Origin: Staphylococcus muscae
Lineage (GTDB): Bacteria > Bacillota > Bacilli > Staphylococcales > Staphylococcaceae
Length of the DNA: 64,000 bases
Direction: 5' to 3'
Assembly: GCF_003019275.1 (NCBI RefSeq)
Contig: NZ_CP027848.1
Coordinates: forward strand, 558,001 to 622,000
The notes beneath the pieces are model-generated. The model was not told where the DNA came from. It searched no databases and saw only the letters and a list, made by a program, of their open reading frames with translations. Both the position numbers and the translations under genes were made by a program. Position 1 is the first letter of the stretch, and the number at the start of each line of letters is the position of its first letter. This document shows positions 19,085 to 29,422 of this stretch, one piece after another.

Positions 19085-19092
19085 ATGAAATT

Positions 19093-19130
19093 CCTCCTAA
19101 ATTTTGATCATGCGGGTGTTTAGAAACCGC
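19093..19130 (-). promoter_or_regulatory. preQ1-I riboswitch
   Basis: Read on the minus strand: stem GCGG (19130-19127), loop TTTCTAAACAC, stem CCGC, then the A-rich tail ATGATCAAAATTTAGGAGG. Loop CTAAA can pair with tail TTTAG to form the H-type pseudoknot of preQ1-I aptamers, and that pairing abuts the AGGAGG ribosome-binding site of ypdP. Ligand binding would block translation. Layout matches the GAGG-loop-CCTC-A-tail consensus. Confidence 0.85.
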
Positions 19131-19147
19131 TCAATAACAACTTATCC

Positions 19148-19176
19148 ATCATAGAACAGTCACGTATAAAATTCAA
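19148..19176 (-). promoter_or_regulatory. Promoter of the ypdP riboswitch transcript
   Basis: On the minus strand TTGAAT (19176-19171), a 17-base spacer and TATGAT (19153-19148). The predicted start near 19141 is about 10 bases before the aptamer. Confidence 0.6.
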
Positions 19177-19356
19177 TACAAAAATAGAAAAATACAATTG
19201 TGAATGTAATGATTTAAAAATAGAATAAAGCATTTTTAATTACGGACAAATCATGACAAAATTTCCTCGATGATCCTGAGTTAAACAGTTCAACGCCAAG
19301 TTGATTCATGTTACGATAATCTTTGCTTAACACAATATATTCACGAGGTGAGAGAT

Positions 19357-19542
19357 ATGCTGACAGAAGAGAAAAGAAAAGCAATTGACATGATTGATAC
19401 ATTAATGGCTGACTATTGTACACAATGTTTAATCAAATCACATCTAAGAAAAGAAGAAAGCAAAACATCTGCACATCATTTTTGTATTCAACAATGTTCT
19501 ATTGGTCAACGTATCCAAACCTTAGGAAAATACTTGCAATAA
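19357..19542 (+). CDS. Small zinc-finger protein (PF10782 type)
   Basis: 61 residues from the ATG at 19357 after GAGGTGA. It has a C2-H-C2-like set of metal ligands: DYCTQCLIK, then HHFCIQQCSIGQRIQTLGKYL. This spacing matches the small Firmicutes zinc-finger family. The C-terminal GQRIQTLGKYL is also typical. Function unknown. It is followed after 30 bases by cvfC. Confidence 0.8.
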   Translation: MLTEEKRKAIDMIDTLMADYCTQCLIKSHLRKEESKTSAHHFCIQQCSIGQRIQTLGKYLQ

Positions 19543-19572
19543 TTCTCTGTAACATAAGGAGTGTCATATACT

Positions 19573-20691
19573 ATGGAAATTATTAAGATCGAACCGACAC
19601 CGAGTCCAAATACGATGAAGATCGTTATTTCAGAAAAACGCCAAGATAATCAGTCAACAACCTACACTGAAGTGCATGAAACACATCCAGCATTTATCAA
19701 TCAGGTCTTATCAATCGAAGGTGTTAAGTCTATATTTTATGTATTGGACTTTTTAGCTGTCGACAAAATGCCGAAAGCGGACTGGGAAGAAGTATTACCG
19801 CATATTACTGCCGCTTTAAATGGGGAACAAGACGTGCAACAAGAGACACACACATCTCAAGAACACTTTGGAGAAGTGAAAGCAGAAGTATTAAAGTTTA
19901 AGGACATTCCTTACCAAATAAAATTAACGACTGAAAGCGAAGAACAACGTCGTCAATTAAACGATCGCTTTATCGAAGCAATGACTGCAGCACAGCTTCC
20001 AGGTGACAACGTAGTATTTTTAAGAAAATGGCATGATTTAGGTATCCGCTATGGTGAATTAGAACAAATCATGGATGAGGTAGAAGAAGAAATGAATGCC
20101 TTATATCCTACTAATGAGTTACAACAATTAGTTGAACGTGCACAATCAACAACATCACAAGAGATGCCAGTTAAAGAATATCAGCATGTCACTTTAGAAA
20201 CCTATCAACAAGCAGAAGACTGGAAGGCACGTTTACGTATGCTTTCCACTTTTCCAACACCTACTGAAGCCGACTATCCATTGTTAACACATGCTCTAAA
20301 AGAAGAAAAAGTGCAACTTCGTCGTGAAGCGATTGTGCTGCTGAGCATGATTGAAACGAAAGAGACATTGCCATACCTTTATGAAGGTTTGCATGATAAA
20401 AGTCCCGCAGTTCGACGTGCAGCCGGAGACGCTTTAAGTGACTTGGGCTTTGCTGAAGCACTTCCTGAAATGGAACACGCATTAGATGACGCACATAAAA
20501 TCGTTCGTTGGCGTGCAGCGATGTTTTTATTCGATGAAGGTGGGGAAGCACAACTCCCTGCTTTGAAAGCACATCAAGAAGATCCAGCCTATGAAGTGCG
20601 TATGCAAATTGAAATGGCTATTACACGTATTGAACAAGGAGAAGCTGCCCTTGGTTCAGTTTGGAAACAAATTGCAAATCGAAAACGATAA
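19573..20691 (+). CDS. cvfC: Conserved virulence factor C (Nfu N-terminal domain plus HEAT repeats)
   Basis: 372 residues. The N-terminal Nfu/NifU-like domain ([19 protein letters not shown], about 1-85) is followed by a linker and C-terminal HEAT-type repeats (about 210-350), e.g. [21 protein letters not shown] and [16 protein letters not shown]. aureus CvfC has the same plan and affects haemolysin production and virulence. I chose the ATG at 19573 over the GTG at 19561 because AAGGAG lies directly against the GTG. The Nfu domain suggests a link to Fe-S proteins, which is inference. Confidence 0.9.
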   Translation: MEIIKIEPTPSPNTMKIVISEKRQDNQSTTYTEVHETHPAFINQVLSIEGVKSIFYVLDFLAVDKMPKADWEEVLPHITAALNGEQDVQQETHTSQEHFGEVKAEVLKFKDIPYQIKLTTESEEQRRQLNDRFIEAMTAAQLPGDNVVFLRKWHDLGIRYGELEQIMDEVEEEMNALYPTNELQQLVERAQSTTSQEMPVKEYQHVTLETYQQAEDWKARLRMLSTFPTPTEADYPLLTHALKEEKVQLRREAIVLLSMIETKETLPYLYEGLHDKSPAVRRAAGDALSDLGFAEALPEMEHALDDAHKIVRWRAAMFLFDEGGEAQLPALKAHQEDPAYEVRMQIEMAITRIEQGEAALGSVWKQIANRKR

Positions 20692-20748
20692 ATGGTGTTA
20701 TAATATTTAAGAAAACAAAAATAGATGTTGAAAAGGAGCGAATGAATC

Positions 20749-21183
20749 ATGAATGCTTATGATGCATATATGAAAGAGCTCGCAGCACAAATGCGTGGCG
20801 AATTAACACAGAATGGTTTTACAAGTTTAGAAACTTCTGAATCTGTTACAAACCATATGAACGAGAGACAAGACGATGAAACGACATTTGTCGTTATTAA
20901 CTCAACTTGTGGTTGTGCAGCTGGACTTGCACGCCCTGCTGCGGTCGCTGTTGCAGAACAGAATGATAAAAAACCTGACTACAAAGTAACTGTATTTGCA
21001 GGTCAGGACAAAGAAGCAACTGCAACAATGCGTGACTACATTCAACAAGTGCCATCAAGTCCATCATTTGCACTCTTTAAAGGTAAAGAACTTGTCCACT
21101 TCACTCCGCGTGAACATATCGAAGGCAGAGATATCAATGACCTTGCGATGGATATTAAAGAAGCTTTTGATTCACATTGTTAA
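20749..21183 (+). CDS. brxA: Bacilliredoxin (BrxA/BrxB family)
   Basis: 144 residues with the CGC active-site motif in [14 protein letters not shown] (C54, C56). Bacilliredoxins remove bacillithiol from oxidised protein thiols. It lies between cvfC and thyA, where S. aureus brxA lies. The start is supported by AAGGAGCG. A TATAAT sits near 20699, so the gene may have its own promoter. It shares a redox-repair neighbourhood with msrA/msrB a few genes on. Confidence 0.92.
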   Translation: MNAYDAYMKELAAQMRGELTQNGFTSLETSESVTNHMNERQDDETTFVVINSTCGCAAGLARPAAVAVAEQNDKKPDYKVTVFAGQDKEATATMRDYIQQVPSSPSFALFKGKELVHFTPREHIEGRDINDLAMDIKEAFDSHC

Positions 21184-21195
21184 TCTTGTTGAAAT

Positions 21196-21230
21196 GGGGG
21201 TGAGACTTAGTCATCATCCCTCTTTTTATA
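21196..21230 (+). terminator. brxA terminator
   Basis: GGGGGTGA / TCATCCCTC stem with one G-U pair, followed by TTTTT. Confidence 0.7.
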
Positions 21231-21292
21231 CATAGAAATATATATTATATGAAGTGATCAACCATTTAATACGCTTTCTAGCTGACTGCTAT

Positions 21293-21320
21293 TTGTTTTT
21301 TATTTTTAAATTTCTATAAA
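21293..21320 (+). promoter_or_regulatory. Possible promoter of the thyA operon
   Basis: TTGTTT (21293-21298), a 16-base spacer and TATAAA (21315-21320), about 40 bases before thyA. Confidence 0.4.
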
Positions 21321-21359
21321 ATCGTCTATTATAGAGATTAAAGGAAAGAGGTGAACGTC

Positions 21360-22313
21360 ATGAATCCATTTGACCAAGCATACCATGAGCTATGCACCGA
21401 AGTTTTAGAAATAGGTAATCATCGTGATGATCGAACAGCAACAGGTACTATCTCAAAATTCGGTCATCAATTACGCTTTGACCTATCAAAAGGATTTCCA
21501 CTATTAACAACAAAAAAAGTATCATTTAAACTTATCGCAACTGAACTCATATGGTTTATTCGTGGCGATACGAACCTAAGATATCTTTTACAATATAACA
21601 ACAACATATGGAACGAATGGGCTTTTGAAAAATACATACAAAGCTCAGATTACACTGGTCCAGATATGACTGATTTCGGTCATCGTAGCCTTGTAGATCC
21701 AGATTTTAAAGTTCAATATGATGAAGAGATGAAAAACTTTAAAAATGCCATTTTAACTGATGACGAATTCATGCAAAAACATGGAGATTTAGGCAATGTA
21801 TATGGTAAACAATGGCGTGATTGGGTTGGTGCAGACGGACAACACTTTGATCAATTAAAAACAGTCATAGATCAAATTAAACAATCACCAAACTCCAGAC
21901 GACACATCATCAGTGCTTGGAATCCGGCAGAGATTGAATCAATGGCACTACCACCTTGTCATACGCTCTTTCAATTTTATGTAGAAGATAACAAATTAAG
22001 TTGTCAATTATATCAACGTAGTGCTGATATTTTTCTTGGTGTACCATTCAACATCGCAAGTTATAGCCTACTAACGCATTTAATTGCGAGAGAATGTGGT
22101 TTAGAAGTAGGAGAATTTGTTCATACATTTGGGGATGCACACATTTACAGCAATCATATCGACGCTGTGCAAACACAACTTGAACGTACAAGTTTTGCAC
22201 CACCTGAACTTATCATTCATACAGACAAATCTATTTTCGATATTGAATATGAAGATTTAGAGATTGTGAACTATTCATCTCATCCACCTATCAAAGCACC
22301 TATTGCGGTGTAA
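21360..22313 (+). CDS. thyA: Thymidylate synthase
   Basis: Converts dUMP to dTMP using methylene-tetrahydrofolate. 317 residues of the long ThyA form. The catalytic Cys is in [14 protein letters not shown] (about C200); [10 protein letters not shown] and [17 protein letters not shown] are the substrate-binding blocks. The ATG at 21360 follows AAGAGGTGA; the GTG at 21351 overlaps that site and is unlikely. dfrA follows after 18 bases, pairing the folate-consuming and folate-regenerating steps. Confidence 0.97.
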   Translation: MNPFDQAYHELCTEVLEIGNHRDDRTATGTISKFGHQLRFDLSKGFPLLTTKKVSFKLIATELIWFIRGDTNLRYLLQYNNNIWNEWAFEKYIQSSDYTGPDMTDFGHRSLVDPDFKVQYDEEMKNFKNAILTDDEFMQKHGDLGNVYGKQWRDWVGADGQHFDQLKTVIDQIKQSPNSRRHIISAWNPAEIESMALPPCHTLFQFYVEDNKLSCQLYQRSADIFLGVPFNIASYSLLTHLIARECGLEVGEFVHTFGDAHIYSNHIDAVQTQLERTSFAPPELIIHTDKSIFDIEYEDLEIVNYSSHPPIKAPIAV

Positions 22314-22319
22314 TTTTGA

Positions 22320-22808
<489 letters not shown>

Positions 22809-22825
22809 ATTGGAGGCTTTATATT

Positions 22826-23674
22826 ATGCAGCGTATTATTGTGACAGATTCAACATCTGATCTAGATCCATCGTACTTGAAAAAACATGGTATTCATGTC
22901 ATCCCGTTAAGCGTTACAATCAACGGAAAGTCATATGAAGACCAGACTGATATTTCATCAGAAGACTATATCAACTATTTAGGAGACGATAGTTACGACT
23001 TAAAAACAAGTCAACCACCATTAGGAATGTTTGTTGAAAAATATGAGGAGCTTGCGAAAGACGATGTCGAAATCATTAGTATCCATTTAACTTCGGGCCT
23101 AAGCGGTACCGTTCAAACAGCACGTCAAGCGAGTGAAATGGTTGACGGCAAAATTACAGTTATTGATTCTAAATTTATTGCATGGGGATTAGGTTATCAA
23201 ATTCAATATCTTGTTAAGTGGATTGAACAAGGGGTCCCAACAGAAGAAATTCTAAAAAAACTAGAAAAACTTCAGAAAAACATCAAACTTTATGTTGTTA
23301 TCGGACAACTTGACCAGTTAATCAAGGGTGGACGTATCAGCAAAACAAAAGGTTTCTTAGGGAATCTTATGAAAATCAAACCAATTGGTGAATTGGTAGA
23401 CGGCAAGTTGGAAATGATTCATAACGTTCGTACACAATCCGCATGTGTCAAGCAACTTGTAAATGACTTAAAACCATTTGCTGATGGTGCAAAATTGGAG
23501 AGCGTCGGTATTTCACATGCTGATGCTGAAGATTTTATGAGCAAAGTGAAAGACAAACTCGATGAAACATTCGAAGTGGGTAGTTTCCAACTGAGCCATA
23601 CGTCTCCCGTTATTTCTACACATACTGGTAAAGGCGCAATCGGCTTAATCGTATTAAAAGAAGACACTTACTAA
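22826..23674 (+). CDS. fakB2: DegV-family fatty-acid-binding protein FakB2-like
   Basis: 282 residues. Binds a fatty acid and presents it to the kinase FakA, so host fatty acids can enter phospholipid. N-terminal IIVTDSTSDLDPSYLKK and the central SIHLTSGLSGTVQTARQAS are DegV signatures; IGQLDQLIKGGRISKTKG follows. The site immediately after dfrA matches S. aureus fakB2. GGAGGC precedes the ATG. Confidence 0.88.
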   Translation: MQRIIVTDSTSDLDPSYLKKHGIHVIPLSVTINGKSYEDQTDISSEDYINYLGDDSYDLKTSQPPLGMFVEKYEELAKDDVEIISIHLTSGLSGTVQTARQASEMVDGKITVIDSKFIAWGLGYQIQYLVKWIEQGVPTEEILKKLEKLQKNIKLYVVIGQLDQLIKGGRISKTKGFLGNLMKIKPIGELVDGKLEMIHNVRTQSACVKQLVNDLKPFADGAKLESVGISHADAEDFMSKVKDKLDETFEVGSFQLSHTSPVISTHTGKGAIGLIVLKEDTY

Positions 23675-23692
23675 ACGAAATGAGGGATGATC

Positions 23693-24220
23693 ATGTCACA
23701 AGCAACACTTGCAGGTGGATGTTTTTGGTGTTCAGTGAAACCATTCACATCTTATGATGGTATAGAAGGAATTGTATCAGGATATAGTGGTGGACATGTT
23801 GAAAATCCAACTTACGAACAAGTATGTTCCAATACGACAGGTCATGTAGAAGCTGTACAAATCACTTATGATCCTGAAATTATTTCATACGAAGACATTT
23901 TAGATATTTATTTCAAAACTTTCGACCCAACCGATGACACAGGACAATTCTTCGATAGAGGTGACAGTTATCGACCTGTTATTTTCTATCATGATACCGA
24001 TCAACAACAAATAGCACTTGAAAAAATCAGGAATTTAGATGTACAAGGAATTTTTGATAAACCGATTGTAACACCCGTTGAGCCTTATAAAAATTTCTAC
24101 CCAGCTGAAACACATCACCAAGATTATTATCTTAAAAATCCACAACACTATGCACAATATCAAAATGGATCTGGTCGAAAAGCATTTATAGAAAAACATT
24201 GGGGGAATGTACATGATTAA
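23693..24220 (+). CDS. msrA: Peptide methionine sulfoxide reductase MsrA
   Basis: 175 residues. Reduces the S-epimer of methionine sulfoxide in proteins. The active-site motif GGCFWC (catalytic C10) is near the N terminus; [17 protein letters not shown] and HHQDYY are conserved blocks. I chose the ATG at 23693 over 23687, which would touch the GAGGGA site. Overlaps msrB by 8 bases, making a repair pair for both epimers. Confidence 0.95.
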   Translation: MSQATLAGGCFWCSVKPFTSYDGIEGIVSGYSGGHVENPTYEQVCSNTTGHVEAVQITYDPEIISYEDILDIYFKTFDPTDDTGQFFDRGDSYRPVIFYHDTDQQQIALEKIRNLDVQGIFDKPIVTPVEPYKNFYPAETHHQDYYLKNPQHYAQYQNGSGRKAFIEKHWGNVHD

Positions 24221-24641
24221 AAAAGATAAATCAGATTTAACAGACATCGAATATCTCGTTACACAGCAAGACGGTACGGAACCACCATTCGACAATGAAT
24301 ATTGGAACCACTTTGACAAAGGGATTTATGTGGATAAATTATCAGGCAAGCCTTTGTTTACTTCCGATGATAAATTCGAATCAGATTGTGGTTGGCCAAG
24401 TTTTTCTAAAGCTATTGATGATGAAGAAATTATCGAACTCGTTGATAAGTCATTTGGTATGTTACGTACTGAAGTTCGTTCAGAAGGAAGTAATAGTCAT
24501 TTAGGTCATGTATTTAATGATGGTCCTAAAGAACGTGGTGGCTTGCGCTACTGCATCAACTCTGCAGCTGTTCAGTTCATTCCATATGAAAAACTGGAAG
24601 CACTCGGCTATGGAGATTATATTAAATTGTTCGACAAATAA
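24213..24641 (+). CDS. msrB: Peptide methionine-R-sulfoxide reductase MsrB
   Basis: 142 residues from the ATG at 24213, 7 bases after GGGGG; the ATG at 24207 is too close to it. Reduces the R-epimer of methionine sulfoxide. Conserved [31 protein letters not shown] and the catalytic Cys in [10 protein letters not shown] are present. It lacks the four zinc-binding CxxC cysteines seen in some MsrB proteins, as in S. aureus MsrB. It lies between msrA and crr in one dense operon. Confidence 0.95.
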   Translation: MIKKDKSDLTDIEYLVTQQDGTEPPFDNEYWNHFDKGIYVDKLSGKPLFTSDDKFESDCGWPSFSKAIDDEEIIELVDKSFGMLRTEVRSEGSNSHLGHVFNDGPKERGGLRYCINSAAVQFIPYEKLEALGYGDYIKLFDK

Positions 24642-24656
24642 AGAGGAGTGAACGTC

Positions 24657-25160
24657 ATGTTTAAAAAGTTATTTGGAAAAGGAAATGAAGCAAGCAAAGA
24701 TATTAAAATTTATGCACCAATTACAGGTGAGTATGTTAAAGTTGAGGATATTCCAGACCCCGTTTTCGCACAAAAGATGATGGGTGACGGTTTTGGTATT
24801 AAACCAACTGAAGGAAAAGTCGTATCACCGATTGAAGGTGTTGTAGATAACGTATTCCCAACAAAACATGCCATTGGTTTAAAAGCTGACAATGGTTTAG
24901 AAGTACTTGTTCATATCGGTTTGGATACAGTTCAACTGAATGGCGAAGGCTTTGAAACGCTCGTAGAAAGTGGAGACCGTGTGAATGTAGGTGATGCACT
25001 CGTATCATTTGATTTAGATTACATTAATGAAAATGCGAAGTCTATTATCTCACCAATTATCATCACAAACTTCGCAGATCACGTTGAATCACATCAATTC
25101 CAAGAAGTGACTGCATTAGAAAAAGGGCAAACGCTCGTTCTAGATGTGACTGTGAAATAA
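24657..25160 (+). CDS. crr: PTS glucose-type EIIA component
   Basis: 167 residues. A soluble phosphocarrier that takes phosphate from HPr and passes it to sugar EIIB domains. The phosphorylated His is in [10 protein letters not shown] (about H89) with the partner His in TKHAIGL. The ATG at 24657 is 8 bases after AGAGGAG; the GTG at 24648 overlaps that site. It ends TAATG, overlapping yozE by one base. Such lone EIIA genes serve EIIBC permeases encoded elsewhere. Confidence 0.92.
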   Translation: MFKKLFGKGNEASKDIKIYAPITGEYVKVEDIPDPVFAQKMMGDGFGIKPTEGKVVSPIEGVVDNVFPTKHAIGLKADNGLEVLVHIGLDTVQLNGEGFETLVESGDRVNVGDALVSFDLDYINENAKSIISPIIITNFADHVESHQFQEVTALEKGQTLVLDVTVK

Positions 25161-25381
25161 TGAAAGATGCTTCTTTTTACCAATTTGCTTTGACAGTGAG
25201 AGGCCGTCGTGATGACAAAGGACAATTGGCTGAGATGATATTTCAAGATCTTGATTTTCCAAAATATGAATCGGATTTTGATCAAATATCTCGTTATATC
25301 GAAACAGAAGGGACTTATACATTACCACTTTCTGTATTTGATAGTTTATTTGAAGATTATCAGGAATGGCTTCAATTTTAA
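25160..25381 (+). CDS. yozE: YozE family (UPF0346) protein
   Basis: 73 residues: [30 protein letters not shown] and the C-terminal [14 protein letters not shown] match the short helical YozE family. Translation is coupled to crr (TAATG). Function unknown. It closes the thyA-yozE gene series before the terminator at 25420. Confidence 0.88.
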   Translation: MKDASFYQFALTVRGRRDDKGQLAEMIFQDLDFPKYESDFDQISRYIETEGTYTLPLSVFDSLFEDYQEWLQF

Positions 25382-25419
25382 TCATCATAGACACTACCAC
25401 ATCGCAAATAGCATTCATC

Positions 25420-25455
25420 AAAGGTTGAGATATGATACATGTCCCAACCTTTTTT
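25420..25455 (+). terminator. Terminator of the crr-yozE operon
   Basis: AAAGGTTG / CAACCTTT stem followed by TTTT. Confidence 0.8.
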
Positions 25456-25590
25456 GAGTCAACATCATTTAAAATACAACCTTGTTGGATAGTTAAATCA
25501 TCATATTCTATTTATAGAATTACAGTCACAAGTGGCTCCTTTATCCATTTCTCACTTTTAGCTTATTCATTAAATACAAGGAGCTGAATT

Positions 25591-27012
25591 ATGAAACCAA
25601 AGAAAACTAAAACACCTAAATATATACCACTTAAGTATTTCTTGTTAAGTATTCTTGTCACGATTATTTTAACAACTGCTATCATACTGACAAGTTTATG
25701 GTATTGGAAACATTCAACAACTGATCCAAGCATTCAAAAAAATGCTGAGAAGCTGGGAGAAGTTTATGAATTAATCGCCACAGATTATTATAAAAATACA
25801 GACAAATCATTACTACTTGAAGATGCTATTAAAGGGATGACGAAGAGTTTGAAAGACCCTTATACTGAATACATGACAACAGAAGAAACAAAATCTTTCA
25901 ATGAAGATGTTTCTGGTGACTTTGTTGGTATTGGGGCAGAAATGGAACAAAAAGATGGAAAAATCTATATTGCAAGTCCTATCAAAGAATCACCAGCCGA
26001 AAAGGCAGGTATTCAGCCGAGAGATGAACTCATCGCAGTGAATGGCCGCGATATAAAAGGGAAACCGTTGACAGAAATCGTAAAACAAGTACGTGGTAAA
26101 GAAGGCACTACTGTCAAACTATTAATTAAACGCAGCGGTGAAAAGAAGGAATTTTCAATTGAAAGGGAGACAATTCATGTTGAAAGTGTTAAACATGAAA
26201 AACACGGTCAAACACATGTTTTTAAAATCAACAAATTCCAAGAAGGTACAGCAAATGAATTAAAAACAGCAATTGAAAAAGCACAAAAAGAAGGAGCAAA
26301 AAATATACTGATTGATTTACGAAACAACCCTGGTGGCTTATTGGATGAAGCTGTCGATATGGCTAATATTTTTATCGATGAAGGAAAAACGGCTGTTCAA
26401 CTTGAAAAAGGAAAGCAGAAACGTGAAATTACAACAGCTCACGAACCACTTAAAGGGGTTCATGACCTTAACATTGGCATTCTAATCAATGAAGGGTCTG
26501 CAAGTGCTTCGGAAGTATTCACAGGTGCACTCAAAGACTATGGCATTGCGAAAGTGTATGGTGAAAAATCTTTCGGTAAAGGGATTGTTCAAACAACACA
26601 TGAATTTAGCGATGGATCATTGTTAAAATATACAGAGATGAAATGGCTCACACCGAAAGGACACTATATTCACGAAAAAGGAATTAAACCCGATGTTGAA
26701 GTGGAAGGTGCTGTATACGAGAATATGACAGTCATTCCATCTGATAAATCTTTCAAGGTTGGCGATCAATCAAAATATATTAAATCAATCAAAACAGGAC
26801 TCGATGCACTCGGTTACGATATAGGTCAAGTTGATGAGTATTTCGACTCAACTTTAGAAACAGCGATTCAATCTTTCCAAACAGATCAAAAAATTGAGTC
26901 AAATGGGTTGTTTAATCGTAAAACAAATGAAAAAATGACAGAACAACTTGTGAAAAAATCATCAGAAGAAGATGTGATGCTGTCACGTACACTCAAAAAA
27001 CTAAGGGAGTGA
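25591..27012 (+). CDS. ctpA: C-terminal processing peptidase, S41 family
   Basis: 473 residues. Order: a basic cytoplasmic tail, one membrane anchor (FLLSILVTIILTTAIILTSL, about 16-37), a PDZ domain (about 110-200), the S41 protease domain with NEGSASASE (catalytic Ser about 303) and SFGKGIVQ (catalytic Lys about 329), and a C-terminal peptidoglycan-binding domain (GLDALGYDIGQVDEYF). The active part is extracellular, at the wall. S. aureus CtpA at this place aids stress tolerance and virulence. AAGGAGC precedes the ATG. Confidence 0.93.
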   Translation: MKPKKTKTPKYIPLKYFLLSILVTIILTTAIILTSLWYWKHSTTDPSIQKNAEKLGEVYELIATDYYKNTDKSLLLEDAIKGMTKSLKDPYTEYMTTEETKSFNEDVSGDFVGIGAEMEQKDGKIYIASPIKESPAEKAGIQPRDELIAVNGRDIKGKPLTEIVKQVRGKEGTTVKLLIKRSGEKKEFSIERETIHVESVKHEKHGQTHVFKINKFQEGTANELKTAIEKAQKEGAKNILIDLRNNPGGLLDEAVDMANIFIDEGKTAVQLEKGKQKREITTAHEPLKGVHDLNIGILINEGSASASEVFTGALKDYGIAKVYGEKSFGKGIVQTTHEFSDGSLLKYTEMKWLTPKGHYIHEKGIKPDVEVEGAVYENMTVIPSDKSFKVGDQSKYIKSIKTGLDALGYDIGQVDEYFDSTLETAIQSFQTDQKIESNGLFNRKTNEKMTEQLVKKSSEEDVMLSRTLKKLRE

Positions 27013-27019
27013 TGATGAG

Positions 27020-27526
27020 ATGAGACTTGCAACAATGTCTGACTTACAAGCAATTGATACATTAGTAGAAGAAGCCAAAATGTTAATGCAACAGGACAAT
27101 AATCCACAATGGGATGCACGCTATCCAGTATTACAAGATTTTGAGAAGGATATTCAAGAACGAACACTCTTTGTTCTTGATGAACAACAAATCATCAAAG
27201 GGTTCATTGTCATTAATGATGAAGCACCTGATTGGTATGATCAACTGGAGTGGCCTATTGATCGTGGAAATGCATTTGTCATACACAGACTTGTTGCATC
27301 TTCTCAATACCCTGGCACTGCAAAACAATTGATGCACTTTGCAACTTCATATGCTGAGCAACATCAAAAGACAGTATTGCTGACAGATACATTCTCAGAA
27401 AACCAACGTGCACAAAGTTTATTTAAGAAACATCACTTTATCAAATCAGGGGAAATGACGAGTAACCTTTTCCCTTTTGATAAAGGTAAACCATTTTATG
27501 CATATTATAAAAAATTAACAAGATGA
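27020..27526 (+). CDS. GNAT-family N-acetyltransferase
   Basis: 168 residues with the GNAT fold: MRLATMSDLQAIDTLVEEAK at the N terminus, VIHRLVASSQYPGTAKQLM as the acetyl-CoA region (a degenerate R/QxxGxG/A), and NQRAQSLFKKHHF near the end. Substrate unknown. It lies 7 bases after ctpA and 10 before murG, so it is probably cotranscribed with murG. Confidence 0.85.
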   Translation: MRLATMSDLQAIDTLVEEAKMLMQQDNNPQWDARYPVLQDFEKDIQERTLFVLDEQQIIKGFIVINDEAPDWYDQLEWPIDRGNAFVIHRLVASSQYPGTAKQLMHFATSYAEQHQKTVLLTDTFSENQRAQSLFKKHHFIKSGEMTSNLFPFDKGKPFYAYYKKLTR

Positions 27527-27536
27527 GAGGGAGAAT

Positions 27537-28607
27537 ATGGTTAAAATTGCATTTACAGGTGGCGGCACAGTCGGTCACGTTTCCGTAAACTTAAGTTTAA
27601 TTCCAGCCGCAAAAAAGAAAGGATATGAAACGATCTATATCGGTTCAAAAGAAGGTATTGAACGTGAAATGATTACATCTCAATTACCAGACACACCTTA
27701 CTATCCAATTTCTAGTGGAAAGTTACGTCGGTATCTCTCAAAGGAAAACTTAAAAGATGTATTTAAAGTATTAAAAGGCATTTTTGATGCCAGAAAGATT
27801 TTAAAACGGGAGAAACCAAACTTAATCTTTTCGAAAGGCGGGTTTGTCTCAGTACCTGTTGTACTTGCAGCAAAATCATTGAACATTCCAGTCATCGTAC
27901 ATGAATCCGATTTAACACCTGGCTTAGCAAACAAAATTGCAATGAAATTTGCTAAAAAAATATATACAACGTTTGAAGATACTTTAAAACATGTTCCTGC
28001 CGATAAAGGTGTCTTTGTAGGTGCAACAATTCGTGAAGACTTGAAAAACGGGAACAAAGATCGTGGATATGCACTTACAGGCTTTCAACCATCGAAAAAA
28101 ACACTTCTTGTGATGGGTGGGAGTCTAGGTAGTAAAAAAATCAACGATAACTTAAGACAAGAACTCGATACATTGTTAAATACGTATCAAATTATTCATT
28201 TAACAGGGAAAGGGTTGAAAGATGAGTCATCTCAAAAACCAGGTTATGTTCAATATGAGTTTGTAACAGATGCGTTAACGGATTTATTAGCAATCACAGA
28301 TACTGTCATTTCACGTGCAGGATCTAACGCCATTTATGAATTTTTGACATTACGCCTTCCAATGTTACTCATTCCGTTAGGTTTAGATCAATCTCGTGGT
28401 GATCAAATTGATAACGCCAACTACTTTGCACAACAAGGTTATGCGATGACAATTGACGAAGCAACACTTACAAATGGAACAATCAGTTCATCATTAAAGG
28501 CGCTCGAACAATCACGAGATGACTACATTAAAAATATGCAAGGCTTTACAGAAAGTTATACAAAAGAAGCGTTGCTTGATAAAATTATTCATGACGGTAT
28601 TGATTAA
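27537..28607 (+). CDS. murG: UDP-GlcNAc transferase MurG
   Basis: 356 residues, GT-B glycosyltransferase. Adds GlcNAc to lipid I to make lipid II on the inner membrane face. The N-terminal glycine loop TGGGTVGHVSVNLSLIP and the C-terminal MGGSLGSKKIND with SRAGSNAIYEFLTLRLPMLLIPLG are diagnostic. It stands apart from the dcw cluster, as in S. aureus. GAGAGGGAG precedes the ATG. Confidence 0.96.
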   Translation: MVKIAFTGGGTVGHVSVNLSLIPAAKKKGYETIYIGSKEGIEREMITSQLPDTPYYPISSGKLRRYLSKENLKDVFKVLKGIFDARKILKREKPNLIFSKGGFVSVPVVLAAKSLNIPVIVHESDLTPGLANKIAMKFAKKIYTTFEDTLKHVPADKGVFVGATIREDLKNGNKDRGYALTGFQPSKKTLLVMGGSLGSKKINDNLRQELDTLLNTYQIIHLTGKGLKDESSQKPGYVQYEFVTDALTDLLAITDTVISRAGSNAIYEFLTLRLPMLLIPLGLDQSRGDQIDNANYFAQQGYAMTIDEATLTNGTISSSLKALEQSRDDYIKNMQGFTESYTKEALLDKIIHDGID

Positions 28608-28617
28608 GGAGTAACCT

Positions 28618-29235
28618 ATGACACAGTCCAAAAAAATTCTATGCATGTTTGTTTATAGTAGTTTGTTTTTGTTGATTGCATACTTACACAATGCTTCAAT
28701 TGGTAAATGGATTGACACCCACGTCTATGATTTTATCTTTACTTCCCATAGCAATGTGATGACGGTGATTTTTCTTACTGTAACGTATATTGGAGAAGTT
28801 ATCGGTATGGTTGTATTAACAATCATTATTGTCGCTCTGCTTACAAAGTATCAATATCATTCGGAAGCACTTTTTCTAGCACTAACAATGATTTTAGCGG
28901 GGTTGAGTAACCCGATATTAAAACATATTTTTAATAGAGAACGCCCCGATACGATGCGATTAATTGATATATCTGGTTTAAGTTTTCCAAGCGGTCATGC
29001 GATGGGTTCAACGGCTTTTTTCGGCAGTATTTGTTTTATCGCTTTACGCATCTTAAAAGGAAAATCTAAATCTTTTGTCATTGCTTTATCAATCATTATG
29101 ATTTTATTAATTTGTGCATCGCGTATTTATTTAGGTGTTCATTATCCAACAGATATTTTAGCAGGAATATTAGGAGGTTTATTCTTCCTTACATTGACAC
29201 AAATCATTTTAAGAAAACCACTCAACCTTTCTTAA
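28618..29235 (+). CDS. PAP2-family membrane phosphatase
   Basis: 205 residues with about five or six membrane helices. The three PAP2 signatures are seen: KHIFNRERPD, FPSGHAMGS and SRIYLGVHYPTD. Likely dephosphorylates a lipid phosphate, possibly undecaprenyl-pyrophosphate, which would fit its place 10 bases after murG; the substrate is inferred. Ends before a strong terminator. Confidence 0.88.
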   Translation: MTQSKKILCMFVYSSLFLLIAYLHNASIGKWIDTHVYDFIFTSHSNVMTVIFLTVTYIGEVIGMVVLTIIIVALLTKYQYHSEALFLALTMILAGLSNPILKHIFNRERPDTMRLIDISGLSFPSGHAMGSTAFFGSICFIALRILKGKSKSFVIALSIIMILLICASRIYLGVHYPTDILAGILGGLFFLTLTQIILRKPLNLS

Positions 29236-29237
29236 GC

Positions 29238-29280
29238 AAATAAAAGCCATTGCATTTTGTATGCAACGGCTTTTATTTAT
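29238..29280 (+). terminator. Terminator after the PAP2 gene
   Basis: AAATAAAAGCC / GGCTTTTATTT 11-bp stem with additional inner TTGCA / GCAA pairing. Confidence 0.8.
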
Positions 29281-29370
29281 AATTTAATTTAATATCAACG
29301 AAATTTTTATACGGGCATATAAAAGGGGATATTATTTGAAAATGACTCAATCCATTAAAACGAATAGTGT

Positions 29371-29378
29371 GGGGGGGG
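29371..29378. repeat. Run of eight G upstream of the arlRS promoter
   Basis: A G8 homopolymer in AT-rich intergenic DNA, 12 bases upstream of the arlRS -35. Such tracts can change length by slippage. Confidence 0.8.
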
Positions 29379-29389
29379 AATCGTTGTGA

Positions 29390-29418
29390 TTGATAATCAT
29401 TTTCAATTACATTATAAC
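29390..29418 (+). promoter_or_regulatory. arlRS sigma-A promoter
   Basis: TTGATA (29390-29395), a 17-base spacer and TATAAC (29413-29418); predicted start near 29425, 85 bases before arlR. Confidence 0.7.
29391..29405 (+). promoter_or_regulatory. Fur-type box 1 on the arlRS promoter
   Basis: TGATAATCATTTTCA matches the 7-1-7 Fur consensus TGATAATNATTATCA at all but one position. It covers the -35 and part of the spacer. Confidence 0.7.
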
Positions 29419-29422
29419 TCAT

